This document shows, piece after piece, positions 13,966 through 25,360 of a DNA stretch of 64,000 nt (the first letter of the stretch is position 1; each line of letters opens with the position of its first letter). Under the pieces are notes generated by a model. The model worked only from the letters and a program-made list of their open reading frames with translations, ran no database searches and was not told the DNA's origin. This stretch comes from Pseudofabraea citricarpa (Eukaryota; Ascomycota; Leotiomycetes; Helotiales; Dermateaceae). The translations under genes were made by a program, and so were the position numbers. Location: the NCBI GenBank assembly GCA_029641185.1, contig JAPWGK010000018.1, forward strand, positions 310,001 to 374,000, read 5' to 3'.

Positions 13966-14422
13966 ATGGTACGTCCCGCAACCTCCGGAATTGCATTGGG
14001 TATTCTGCTAACATTGTTCAGGGCGGCGGCGGCAAGATTCCGTAAGTCAATGGCTCAAGACCCGACGATTTCCTGCTTCGTCTCTCTCTCTCTCCCATAT
14101 TCTAACGCCGGCTTTCAGATACCCCAAGCATGTCTGGTCACCAGCGGGTGGTTGGTATGCGCAGCCAAAGAACTGGAAGGCCAACACGGCCGTCATCGGC
14201 TTGTTTATCTTCGGACTCACAGGATTGATGTGGAAGGTCAGCGCGGAGCGGGAGTTCAGAACGAGGTTTCCAGAAGAGGGCAGGTTCTTCCCGAGTCGCT
14301 AGTAAGCTCTTACTTTTTTCTTCGCAGATTGCAAACGGGTGGGACGGTGCTAATTCATGTGTGCTAGTTGGAGCAAGCAGATCATTGAGCATGAAAAGAA
14401 TAAGAAGAACGAATCATCGTAG
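13966..14422 (+). CDS. Small mitochondrial inner-membrane protein, probable complex I subunit (NDUFB4/NB5M-like)
   Basis: Four exons: 13966-13968, 14022-14041, 14119-14301 and 14368-14422, giving 86 residues beginning MGGGGKIPYPKHVWSP. The first coding exon is only the ATG, followed directly by GTACGT. One hydrophobic helix (about 31-47, AVIGLFIFGLTGLMW) is followed by SAEREFRTRFPEEGRFFPSRYW. The arrangement QPKN, then one helix, then an ERE/EEGR segment resembles the C-terminal part of NDUFB4 (B15), whose fungal form NB5M has about this size. That assignment rests on remembered family features and is tentative. The splice joins give a smooth, conserved-looking protein, so the gene itself is more certain than its name. 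It is divergent from mL44, 273 bases apart. Confidence 0.62.
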
Positions 14423-14947
14423 AATGGGCTTGGGATGGGTAGACGGTGCCTCTGTACATACCTAGGGAGTTGTAAATGGATTGATTACATCTGTCTCTTC
14501 TCTGTGTGATGTTGAAAGTCTGGTCTTGTATCTGAACCGGGCTTGGAAGACTTGGGCGTTGTGAGCGAACCGCAAACATCGCAACCTGTCGAACAGCTGT
14601 GCTCCATGGCACTTTGGCAATTCACATATAATGAATAAACTCGGCTGAAATATTAAGCGTGCTGGCTCCTTGAAAGCCTTAAAACCAAGCTGAAGAGTGC
14701 AGTTACAAGAAATATAGCAGGATTTTCTGTCACATACCATACAATCAATTACTGTTCTTAAGTTGACAGGATACTCTGGTTCCTGCTTATATGGAACGCA
14801 ACAGTGTACGAAAAGTAAAAATGAGTAATAAACGTAGATGGTGTAGTCTAGAGAAAAAGCAAGTCTAATCATTCCCTCATCTACCTATGGTACAGTACAG
14901 TTGTAACCTAAACGATAACTGCCGCCATTACGCTCTAAAAAAAAGAC
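14423..14947. other. Convergent 3' regions, no gene seen
   Basis: This spacer lies between the small mitochondrial protein gene and the end of the carnitine acetyltransferase gene. I see only 3' untranslated sequence. Confidence 0.5.
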
Positions 14948-17087
14948 CTACAACTTCGCTTTTGGTGCTTCAAGTGTGGGAACCATGAGGTCGCGAATAT
15001 CACCTGCTGCCTCATTAAGATAAAAGCTCATTCTCTCACTTCCTAGTCCCTTGGAGACAACGTTAAATTGGATACTAAAGTCGAGTTAGTATAGTGTTAT
15101 TTCGGATGATAAGACAAATAATTTACCTGTTCTCGTTGATCATATAGGCAATTCCCCACCCATCATCAACAACTTGGCTCCATCCGTAGCCATTAAAGTA
15201 TTCCGAGCTCAATTGAGAGCTCGAAACACGCCATGTGCTTGAATACGCAAAAGCTGGATCTTTGTAGATTGCGGGCAACTCCTCGCTTGGTCCAAGAAGT
15301 TTCTTTAATCCAAAAAGATGTCTGTCTACACCCTTACCATCAGAAGCGGCTGTAATATACTCGACATGAGAGTTTACGGCTTTCCTGAAGAGAGCCGCAG
15401 TTTCCTGAGGATCGATATCAGAGTTTCCCATGGCTTTGCAGAAGGCGACTGAATCATCCGAAACACTGCGGCACGTCTCGGTACGACCTTGCTGGAATCT
15501 TCGCGTAGCTGCAGATTCATATGTTGGACGGTTCTTGCCGTACATCTTGAAGTAAGCGAGCTGAATGACCATTTGCACGTAGGCATCTGGCGAGCACTTA
15601 AATTTCTTGATCAAACCCTTGCCATATCCTTGGTAGGCTTGAACACGTAATTCATGTGCTCCAATAACTTCAGTGAAGTCCTTGGTTGCGCGCTCAATCT
15701 CGGCTTGAACTTCTTTTGTGATGTGGAATTTAATGACGGATGGTTCTGGTAGGTTGGATCGAACCGAAGGCTCAGAAAAGTCAAGCTTATTTTTGAAGAT
15801 AACATCGTTGACATAGTCGTTCAGGCGGTGAGTTGGAGTACCATCCATCATGGAGTGCTCGCCCATGAAACCTGCGGTACCATTGTCATTGATGATGAAT
15901 TGCAATGGCTTATCAAACCAGCGATTGGATCCATCTCCGTGCCAGTATTGGTGCGCGCGCTCTTCTAGGGTAACAGGAGAAGCATCGTCTAGACAGACAA
16001 CAAAGGACGCAGACTCAATATCTTGAAGCGCTTTGGCATTTGAGGAGTGAGCCTTGATAAGTATCTCTCGGGCGTCAGTCCACACATCGCGGTTCTCGCT
16101 AGTAAGAATTCCAACCGCAGGCACTTTTTCGGCTCTCTCGTAGACTCGCTTGAACTGCTGTTCGAGTTCTGAGGTGTTGAGTTGCCTTCCGTCAACCTCA
16201 TGAAGCACTTTGAAGAATTGGTTCTTTCGAACTACAACAATGTGCTTGTTCTCTGCAGGCGAGTACTCGATGGGGAAATCTTTTGGTCTTGCGGGTATAC
16301 GGCAAACGTTGAACATCCATCTGTAACTCTCCATAGAAATGGGCAACTTCTTCATGTATTCTGGCTCTAAAGTACGTCCGTCTACTTGCTTCTTGAATTC
16401 GAGGGCCGAGGTGGTTATGGCAGCAGCTCGTTTGGCAGGGTCGCGCCGCCTTCGGTCATCGCGGTGCGAGTAGAAGTAACTGACGTATGGTACAACAGGG
16501 TCACGGTAGGTGAGGTATGCAGCATCATTCCACCAGTCGTATATCCAATTCTTATGCTGAGGGTCTTCGCGACGGGCTAGTAATTTCTCTTGTAATTTGC
16601 TGCCAATGCCTCCGGGTTGTATAAACTCCTTGACGGCTTTTGTAGTGGATTCGAATTCCGTCGAGGAAAGTAGAGGATGGACCGACTTGAGGTAGCGGGA
16701 AGCTGTCTCTTCGAGAGTTGGGACTGGCAGCTTTGGGAGGGAATCCTCAAATCTCAGCATGGCGCCTTTCGAAAGATCCTCCTTGTATCCTATTCCACGA
16801 TCAGCCATCACTCAGTGTAGAAATTGACTCGGGGGCATTTACCTGCTGGCAGGACCGAGCCGGTGCTTCGGGGTTTGGCTGGAGGCGTGTCCACCGGCTT
16901 GACTGCCGCCATGGCAGAGCTGGTACTTCGAGAATTTGATGGAGCCATGTTCACCGTCTGTATTATAGATCAGCTACCTATATTTGCGGCAGCGGAGAGG
17001 ACAACATACTCTGGAGAGTCTCGAGGGTTGGAAGGAGTTTCTGAGCACGGGAGACTGCGTGCGACCCTTCTGCAGCACCTTCAACAT
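14948..17087 (-). CDS. CAT2: Carnitine O-acetyltransferase, mitochondrial and peroxisomal
   Basis: Transfers acetyl groups between CoA and carnitine, moving acetyl units between peroxisome, cytosol and mitochondrion. Exons (minus) 17087-17010, 16957-16843, 16789-15127 and 15074-14948 give 660 residues. The catalytic His lies in GEHSMMDGTPTHRLNDY near residue 373; the choline/carnitine acyltransferase beginning LPKLPVPTLEETASRYL is also clear. The first exon encodes MLKVLQKGRTQSPVLRN, which is basic and free of acidic residues, like a mitochondrial presequence. A second in-frame ATG at 16948 (MAPSNSRSTSS) would skip it. The last exon ends APKAKL, a PTS1 peroxisomal signal. This matches the known strategy in yeast, where one gene makes both forms from alternative starts. 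The exact start use is inferred. Confidence 0.94.
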
Positions 17088-19105
17088 CACAACGGCGGGT
17101 TATAAAGAAGTTCGGGAGGAATAGGTTCGGTGCTAGAGAATACAGAATCTTGCACAGGGCAACAGTCGGCCGGAATATCTGCGCTGCAGGAGGGTAGTGG
17201 GAGGATTATGAGGTCGTGGTTGGTCCTGTTTTCTACCGTGGCTGGTCCATTCGGCGTGGGCTGGCCTGGGCACGACCGACTACCTCGGCTCAGATGTGGG
17301 ATGCGCGGTAGGGGTTTGTTTGTGTGGTGTCTGGGTGCTTTGTGCTTTGTGCTTTGTGCTGTGCTGTGCTGTGCAGCGGAGTGCCGCGTGCAGAGTGCAG
17401 AAGTGCTGATGTGCAGATGTGCAGGTTCCCCACGCGACCGTCAAAGCAGAGTCAAGTAGTAAAGCCGCAGCTTGTGCCGTCGCTTTGCAGCTGATTGCTT
17501 TCTTTCTTGACTTTTTATTTCCACTCTCTCGGTCCCACGGCTACGACGTGCAAGCCAGACTCGATAGGCTCGGTGTTTCGGATGCGCATCACTTGATGCT
17601 TTGTAGGGTCAGAGAAGTGACAGAAATGGAGGCAAAAGCGCTTCCCTTTTGTATGATGGTGTTGGCATGTGATGGCCTTCCTCTCGTCCTATATGGAGGC
17701 TGCATCCGTCTCACCGTTTGGTTGTTCAACACTGCCATTTGGCTGCTCTTTGGCTAAGCGGAGACGCTGCCTCGCTGGCTGACAGCCTTGACATCACATC
17801 ACATCGCATCCATCGCAACTCTCAGAGACGGTGAGGTACCGTACATACCGTACCGTATCCTCCATCATGCCGAAGCCAGCCAGTGCCCAGTGCCAAGTGC
17901 CACACGTCCACGTCCAAGAAAGTCTGCTCAGGCAATCTCGCAATCTGGCAATCTGGCAACAACGTGCAAGTTGCAATGTTGCACAGTCCCAACCTGCAAG
18001 TCTTGGCTCTTATATTGAGGCTGTATGACAGATGATTCCCAGTATCTTACCGCACACTTTCGCATAGACAGCTGGGGAATCCGGGGTCTGACCCCTGGGG
18101 AACCTGGCATCGTTGGTTTCTCCTCCGCATCTATTTCTGTTGGGACAAAGCTGAAGTCTGAAGTCTGAAGTCTATCCACAACCCCTGTGCCGTGTGCCTG
18201 GTCATGGTCCTGACAATACTGTACTGTACTTGGGCTTTGGCGAAACGTGGGGTCTCAGCAACACTGATGGCCGGGAGCCTGTCCGAAGTCTCTTCCTGTC
18301 ATGGGTACTTAATGATTTCTGATATTTCCATGTCTTGTGTGTTGAGAACTTGCGAGGGAACCGGATATCATCATCTACCGACATTGTGCTGTACGTACGA
18401 AAGTACAGTGGCTGCTGCAGACTGTGTATACACCGCTTCCCATGTTCCCCTAGTCGGGACGCCATCACAGCCGTTATTTGCTTGTTCGCTAGTGTCAGGG
18501 CACTAGGTACATAGGACAAGTACCTACCTTAGGTACCGGATCCAATCCCCAACCACATCAATGATAGCATACTCTACCCTCTTGTCACCTGTCTTCAGTC
18601 CCTCAAACGCGTCTACAGTAGTCTAAAAATCCAGAATGCGTCGACAGCTTTGGGTGGTGGGCCACTAGCTCCGGGCTACCAAAGATACTGCTTTGGTACG
18701 AGTGCGTCCATCTACCAGTAGTAGAATATCACAGTCGCAAAGTATCAATACATCCTCAAAAACAGCTACCTATGTAAGTACTTATGTGGAAAAATAGGGT
18801 TGCCATACATCTTTTCTACCTTCCTAGCAGGCTTGTCTTGAAAGTTCTGCGGGTAGCCTAGTAGGTAGGTAGGTAGGTAGGTAAGTACTAGCTTTCCTTT
18901 TGATATGAATGTTCGGTATGAAGAGTTTGACGGCGTGTGGCACCAAAATATTGACATCTGGACTGGCTTGACTGACTTCCTTTTCCTTCGTCCCTTCCAT
19001 CTCTACGATACACACCTTCAACTTCCATACACGTCAGCTCACTACAAACCCGCACGTCACATCTTAATCGAAATCATTACCTGGCCTTTGAAGACAACCG
19101 CAATA
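17088..19105. other. Long intergenic region with simple repeats
   Basis: About 2 kb without a supportable gene. It contains direct short repeats: GTGCTTT three times followed by TGTGC units near 17335-17370, a triple GAAGTCT near 18150-18172, KpnI-like GGTACC/GTACCGTAC clusters near 17830-17860 and 18520-18540, and a (TAGG)n tract at about 18859-18882. The part next to CAT is its promoter; the part before 19106 leads into the next gene. Confidence 0.5.
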
Positions 19106-19789
19106 ATGGGCAAGAACTACACGTCAAACCGCCAACCTGGCTATAGATTAATAAACCAGACGTCCACGTCAAACCCTCCACCTGCAATAAAGAATCAGAC
19201 ATACATGCCAACGAATCAGACGTATATGCCAAACCCTCAACCTGGCTATGTAACAGAAGGGGCGACAGGACATCTTCCTAACAACCCCCCACCTGGAATG
19301 ACACAAGGATTCTATTGGCAAGGTCGTATTTACATCCCGCTGCCCGGAGGGACAGGAATAGACAGCGGTTCAGGTCTTCCTGGCATATCCATGCCTAAAG
19401 AAACAGAAATTGTCATCTCTCAAGGTCGTCTTTACAGGCCCATACCTGAAGGGATGCACATAGTCGCATGGCGCGTTAACCCTGGCCCAGAGCCCTTCTC
19501 AAGGGCAAGACATCCCGAGCTAGAACTGCGCGACCTGAGTGTTGAGAGGTGCGACAGCATCAAGCAATGGCTCGATAGCGTCCACAGCTCGGATATCACT
19601 CTCGGCCACATGGAGCTCATGAGCATGTGGAGCCAGCGCTTCTACGTCGTTGAAGAGGTGGCTCCCAGTTTCGTCATGGAGAATGGCCAGGGCTTATATG
19701 AGCAGTACATCCATCCGAAATGTCCCTGTGGCGAGCTTATCACCGAGTTCCATCAGGTTGAGCAGTGCAAAATAAAGGATATTTGGTAG
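19106..19789 (+). CDS. Hypothetical protein with internal QGRxYxPxPxG duplication
   Basis: Not recognised. The 227-residue reading frame starts at MGKNYTSNRQ; the frame is open further upstream, but this ATG has the better context. The N-terminal 65 residues are Asn/Pro/Gln/Thr-rich with short repeats (QPGY at about 10 and 45; NQTYMP at about 30 and 37). Two related segments, QGRIYIPLPGG (72-82) and QGRLYRPIPEG (106-116), suggest an internal duplication. The C-terminal half is a mixed, foldable-looking sequence with a CPCGEL motif and a final Cys. There is no signal peptide or membrane segment. Its codon use looks like that of neighbouring genes. It sits alone between long spacers, as lineage-specific genes often do. 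Confidence 0.55.
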   Translation: MGKNYTSNRQPGYRLINQTSTSNPPPAIKNQTYMPTNQTYMPNPQPGYVTEGATGHLPNNPPPGMTQGFYWQGRIYIPLPGGTGIDSGSGLPGISMPKETEIVISQGRLYRPIPEGMHIVAWRVNPGPEPFSRARHPELELRDLSVERCDSIKQWLDSVHSSDITLGHMELMSMWSQRFYVVEEVAPSFVMENGQGLYEQYIHPKCPCGELITEFHQVEQCKIKDIW

Positions 19790-20451
19790 GAGGGTCGCTT
19801 GGGAAGACGCCGAGTGTTTCCGCTTGCCCGTTGCGAGAGCTGGGCACCGGGTGATGTTGCGATTGGGAGCTCAAATATGCCGGGAACGGCTGGGCTAGCT
19901 CGACAAGAGTAAATGGAGTTTGGAAATCGGATTGGGCTGGAGTTGGTGCTGGGTGATATGGGGATTCTGCTGGAATCTGGGGATACCCTGATTTTATACC
20001 GGGGTGAAATGCTTCTCTTACTCTTAATAAAATAGATCGTGACGACTCGTTGCAAAATACTTAATTCAGTCGTATTCGTCTTTTGATGATGCATCTCAAA
20101 TTTGTTATAGCCTAAAAGGGTTGGCTTCAGACAAGTGAACATAGTGCTTGGATTATAATTATAAAATATATTTGCTGCTCAAACAAGTCATTCCTTTATT
20201 TGGTAGATAATCTATCCGATTTGGTCTTGTTTTTTGTTTGTAAAAGTCCAATTTACAATCTAACGTTTGATCTGACCACTCACTGAGAGCTCACTGAGAG
20301 CTCAATTCCTAGAGGCTCCTAGAGGCTCCTAACCCACTGTCGGAAACATTCATTTAACGCACGCTCATGCTCCTATCATACAGCCTTATTGGTGACACTG
20401 AATTTCCAAGTCTCTAAAAGAACAATGATATTATACAACTCTGAGCATATC
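19790..20451. other. Intergenic region with short tandem duplications
   Basis: Convergent spacer. Small tandem duplications occur at about 20278-20332, where GAGAGCTCACT and CCTAGAGGCT are each repeated two or three times. No gene is supported. Confidence 0.5.
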
Positions 20452-21377
20452 TCATCGTTTCCGCCCGCTCTTCCTTGTGGTATTTTGTGTCTTGGTAGTT
20501 GCACTCGACTTCGCTTTGTTGGACGCCTTGGCTGGCTTTGGAGATGCTGTACTTTCTTCCTCTCCATCTTGCGTCTCGTCTTTACTCTCATCGCCATCGC
20601 CTTCCTCTTCGTCCATTGTCGTGTCTTTGCTTTGCGCCCGAGAACTAGATTCAACCTTGGCTCTTCCATTGGATCTTGCGCTTCTGACCGAGCGTATATT
20701 CTTGGGTGTAGGTGAATGCGCGGGCGACGTCCGTGGTTCATCTGTATCGGTCACGGTACTAGCTCGGTTCTTCACTGCCGTTTCTCCTCTCTTGCGCTTC
20801 TTCACCGTAGGTGCTGGAAGGGAAGGCGACCTCGAAGATCGCTCGTTCAGCCGTGGCGGTGATGAGCCAGATGCGCTCGTCTTTCCCCTCATCCACATCA
20901 TATCCTCATATTCGTCAGTGGGAAGCCTGAACTCGAGGTATTTCTCTTCTGGGACTTCATCGTAGTCAAAAGAGTTCTCGCGCTCGTCTATCACTTCCAT
21001 ATTATATAGCGTGGAAAGCTTCTCCCAGATGCCTGGGATGCGCGTGTGCGTGTCGACTCTTGGGTCGTAGCCATGGTTTCGAAGATACTCTGACAATGCG
21101 ATCATGCGGAAATGCTTGTGCATGCCTTTGTCCCAATTAGCAGCAGCTCGTAGTCAGACAGCTTGACGTGTTTACCGGCGGGCTTCCATCGAATGATTCC
21201 CTTGAACAGTGACGTCTCTTGCTCGTCGGTCCACGGGTCTTTCAGAATATCGTAGGCTGGCTTATCTGAGTCCTCCGCTTGCACCTCAGGCTGGGGAGAG
21301 TCGACAACCATGGCGCTGTCATCTGTTGCCGGGGTCGAGACGGCAGCAGCGCCCTTTGACTTCTTCTTTGGAGGCAT
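20452..21377 (-). CDS. EAF7: NuA4 histone acetyltransferase subunit Eaf7
   Basis: CT20/MRGBP-type subunit of the nuclear NuA4 histone acetyltransferase complex. Exons (minus) 21377-21176 and 21125-20452 give 291 residues. After a Lys-rich start (MPPKKKSKG) the conserved domain runs from about residue 42 to 130: WTDEQETSLFKGIIRWKPAG-MHKHFRMIALSEYLRNHG, with the join made by a 50-base intron, then IPGIWEKLSTLYNM. A short conserved block with EEKYLEFRLP follows. The rest is a Ser/Lys/Asp-rich disordered tail ending RKSGRKR, a likely nuclear signal. It is divergent from the gamma-tubulin complex gene, with 212 bases between start codons. Confidence 0.9.
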
Positions 21378-21589
21378 TATGATGGGATTTATGCAATTCT
21401 CGATTCGATGATGTACAACGTGCAGCGGAAGCTCAATGTCGACCGGGGAATAAATTTGGGGCCCGCCGATCTCGTGCTAGTCCATCCGGGGCTTAGCTGC
21501 ATGCGGGAGGGGCCGCGAATCTGCGTTTTCCAAAGAGGGCGACGCGACCACGACGCGACTTGCACATGGAAATGCGAAAATGCGTAAAT

Positions 21590-24519
21590 ATGGACGATGA
21601 CCGAGATCCGGGGGCGGTGTTTGCTATTCCAGATCTGTGGGGGCCTCCCAAGTTTCTTCTTGAGTCGCAGGATCAGTTCAGCTCGTTGTTTTCGAATCTA
21701 GAGCTCGCTGGTGCGCAAATGTGTACCCCTGTCTACCTAGAGCAAGGCTAATGTGATTTGTAGACCTCGACCAAGCTCTCCCGAACGTTGTGCAACAGCC
21801 TGAGCCAGATCATGTCTTTTTCAGCATACCAGATTTCTCGATTGGACCAGCTGAAGATATACATACCCCAGCCGAATCGTCCGACCAGGTGGAAGAAGTA
21901 GTAGAGTGCCTGGAGCAAGAAACGGAGGATGAAGTTGGTGATATTTGGTTGCTCCAACAGGAGGAACCTCCAAAGGAAGTTAAATACCAAAGCTGGGACT
22001 CATTTATCAACGAGAAAGCAAAGAGAGAACCTTGTACGCCATATATCACAGAATCTGGTCCTACAACTTTCGACGCAGCAATTACAGCAAGGGAAGACTA
22101 TCTGCTTGCGAAGAATCTAGATAATTTGGTGGTTAATCCTAAGATATATGCCTCCTCATTGTTGGCATTGGGATTAGGGAGGAGCTCAGTATTCTATATA
22201 TGGTCTGAAGAAAGAATGGTGTTTGAGCAGACGCTTCCCAAAATCAGACTCTCTGGGTATACTGGTGATGCTCTCGATGGGCTCCTGGTAACATTCAAGG
22301 AATGTGGGAATACAACCAGATCGCTTCAGCAATTTGTTGATAGGACCTATGCTAAAAGCAAATCTCCAGGGAGAATTGCTTTAGCCGATGCTGTGTCAAC
22401 CTTGCTAGCAACTGTTCAGTCACGTCTTAGTGCCGCAAGTTCTGGGTATAAGAGTCTACTCCAGCTCCAGATTTTGTTTACCCCGGCGCACTCTATTCTG
22501 ACGTGCTTTCATCGCATCCTTCAAAAAGTTTCTTCGTCTTCTAGTGATGAAGAGATGCTTTCGATGATCTTCACGGAAATCCAGTTTCTCGAACACAGGA
22601 CAGACTCCTTGAGAGCTATCCTTCTTGAAGTTTTAGCTCGAGTATCTCGTCCTTGGCTCGAGTTTTCTGGAGAATGGTTAGGTCTTCAGAGAGAATCTGG
22701 CTTGCCTATCACAAAAGACGGAGACGGCAAGAGCTTTGTGAAGGTTGACGACAAAGAATGGATTGATGAGCAAGGCTTTGAGCTCCAAGAATCAGATTAC
22801 ACATTAGACTATGATCTGGTGCCAGCCTTCATTGCGCCGGAGGATGCCCGATCGATGTTTGAGGTCGGTAGAAGTTTGAGGGTGCTTAAAGTTCACCACG
22901 CAAAACACCCATTGGCCAGGGCAGATGTTGTTGCAGCTTTCCATCCACCATCACTTGACTGGAAATTCTCTTGGCAAGAAATTGTTCGGGTCGAAGAAAA
23001 GGCTCTGAGGTACGAAAGAGAGCTTACGGATGCGATTCAGCAATTTTCCAGTGAACGCTCAACCGACTCTTCCACTAATTCACAGGCTATACAAGCCGGA
23101 GAATTGTTTAAGCTGGACTTCTTCGGCAAGCCGGAAGAAGAAATGCAAGCCCACGTACTTGCGTCGATCGAAACCTTTGATCGGCCTTTAGTAAACACTG
23201 TTTTGTCTGATGAACTTTCAACGCTTCTAAATGACTTCCTTACTTCAACTACTGGACAGACCAGTACGGAGAATTCTATCTTCGCTCCTCCGATTTCGTT
23301 AACACCAGTACTATCCTTCAACCCTATCATAGCAGCACAAGCTCGAATGGTTAACAGTACGTGCATGCGATTATTCTTCAAGTCCCACAAGTTGAGAGAC
23401 CATCTCTCCTTGCAACGGAGCTTTCATCTCCTTGGGAATGGTGTTTTCTCAAGCAGATTATCCCATGCACTCTTTGACCCGGAGCTAGAAACTGCTGAGC
23501 GACACAGAGGAGTTGCTCGTACTGGGGGGATCATGGGTCTCCGACTTGGTGGTAGAGATAACTGGCCTCCAGCAAGTTCAGAACTTCGACTAGCTCTGAT
23601 GGGCGTGCTTACAGAAAGCTACGAGTCTGTACAACCTCTTGGTAAACCTCTGGTGGCAGAATATACCGATCGTGCAGCTACGCTTCCTGGAGATCTGAGT
23701 TTTGCTGTGAGGGATATGTCTTCGAAAGAGATCGATGCGTGCATGAACCCTGACTCTGTAGAAGCTTTAGACTTTCTACGCCTATCATACAAACCTCCGG
23801 CGCCACTAGAGGCCATCATTACTCCTATAATTCTCTACAAGTACGATCAGCTATTCAAGCTACTGCTACGTGTAGTTAGAATGCTTTATGTTGTGTCGGC
23901 TCTACATCGAGATGCGACAGATCGGACCTCTCAGTGGCAAGGTATAGATTATATCGCACAAAGGTTCCGGATAGAAGCTCATCACTTTGTTTCGAACGTC
24001 AGCAGTTACTTCTTCGATACTGGGATCGAAGCCACTTGGCAAGTGTTTGAGAGAAAACTTGACCAGGTCGAAGAGCGGATCAACGATGACAAGATTACGT
24101 TAGGGCAGAATGAAGGCTTAGACAAGCTTAGAGAGTACCATGAGCGAGTCCTCGATCGGATCATGTTCGCACTTCTCCTTCGAAAACGCCAGCAACCTAT
24201 CATGAAACTTCTTGAGGAAATCTTCACACTCATATTACAATTCGCGAAGCATTCTCGCGACAGAGCACTAGGAGAGAAGCGAGACGACGGTGAGATTCGG
24301 GAGATGTACCTCCGATTCCATAAGAAAGTCGGAGTCTTCATCGCGGTGTGCAGGAGTTTAAGTGAGAAGAAAGGATACGGGGAGAGGAAATTTGATGGTA
24401 CAATATCAAACCAAGGGGGATTATTTGATGGTCACGATCTTGCGGAGGAGAACACGGTCGCACAGCTTCTTGTCAGACTAGAGATGTCTGATTATTATTC
24501 TCGAGCTGTTCGGGTCTGA
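21590..24519 (+). CDS. Gamma-tubulin complex component, Spc97/Spc98 family (GCP5/GCP6-like)
   Basis: Predicted subunit of the gamma-tubulin ring complex that nucleates microtubules at the spindle pole body. Exons 21590-21710 and 21764-24519 give 958 residues. The start MDDDRDPGAVF was chosen for its good context (AAATATGG); another in-frame ATG lies at 21566. The N-terminal grip1 region (about 150-450) has the family-type LSGYTGDALDGLL and FLEHRTDSLRAILLEVLARVSRPWLEF segments. The C-terminal grip2 region contains YKYDQLFKLLLRVVRMLYVV and HHFVSNVSSYFFDTGIEATWQVFE. The overall organisation fits the non-core GCP5/GCP6 class; I cannot decide which from the sequence alone. The stop codon lies 50 bases from the end of the next convergent gene. 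Confidence 0.8.
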
Positions 24520-24568
24520 GAGAGAAGATGGTTCTAATTTTACAAATGCTACATACAGAAGAACCTCC

Positions 24569-25360
24569 TTATTGCTCGATGAACTTGATCAGCAAGTTTT
24601 CTACTCCCTGGATAGCCAGAAGCTTGTCGTGACTCTGCTTCACAACGGGGATTGCGAGTGCCTGTTCGCGAGACTACACATTGGTTCAGTTCGTCAGTAA
24701 TTTGTCGCATACAAAACAAGAAGCAAGAAACAACATCACATACCTCTTCCCCTTCCCATCTTACAAGGCCAAGTACAGTCTTCTTTCCTTCAGTATCTAG
24801 ACCCTGCGCATTCAAAGTCCGTACAGCCGCACTCTCCTTACTCAACACATCCACAAACTCGCTCCATTCCTGCTTCTTCTCCTCTGTAGCTACAAAGATG
24901 AAAATCTCCGTAAGAGATCCCTTCTCATCATTACCATGGCCCAACAAACTGATAAGATCCTCTTCCGAGTCAAAAATCCGGAGGTACGGCGGACCAATGA
25001 GGTATTCTTTCACCTGCCCCTGGAAGACGGCAAGTTCTGGACTGGCAACGAAGTTTTGGAAGTCTTGGACAGAATCCCAGCCTATTATTCATGCGATGAT
25101 TAGGTTTCTTTTTCTTGCTTCAGGCCGGTTTTCCCCCCAAAGAACACAAAAGAAAAGAGGAAGGGAATCTGAGGGGGGAAATTACCGATGCACACGTAAG
25201 GTGTGAAGGAGGCAGTTGCAGAGGAACCGAGGAACACGTTCTGGAATCCCGCAGTGGATTTGAGAGTTGTGTGGATCAGGGGAATGACTTTGTTCTGGAT
25301 TTGAGAGACTGCTTCCTCTGAGCGGTGGATGGGGGGGATGATGAATTCTACGGCTGGCAT
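24569..25360 (-). CDS. Small protein with predicted dimeric alpha/beta-barrel (ABM-like) fold
   Basis: No specific function recognised. Exons (minus) 25360-25186, 25081-24744 and 24673-24569 give 205 residues beginning MPAVEFIIPPIHRSEE. Two similar halves are visible: a beta strand, a helix with repeated Lys/Ile, then a segment such as YVCIGWDSVQDFQNFVASPEL. This resembles antibiotic-biosynthesis-monooxygenase-like barrels, many of which are stress proteins or small enzymes. The fold call is inference from pattern. No signal peptide is present. The last exon (SREQALAIPVVKQ to FIEQ) restores a plausible C-terminus and would be lost if the intron at 24674-24743 were ignored. Confidence 0.7.
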
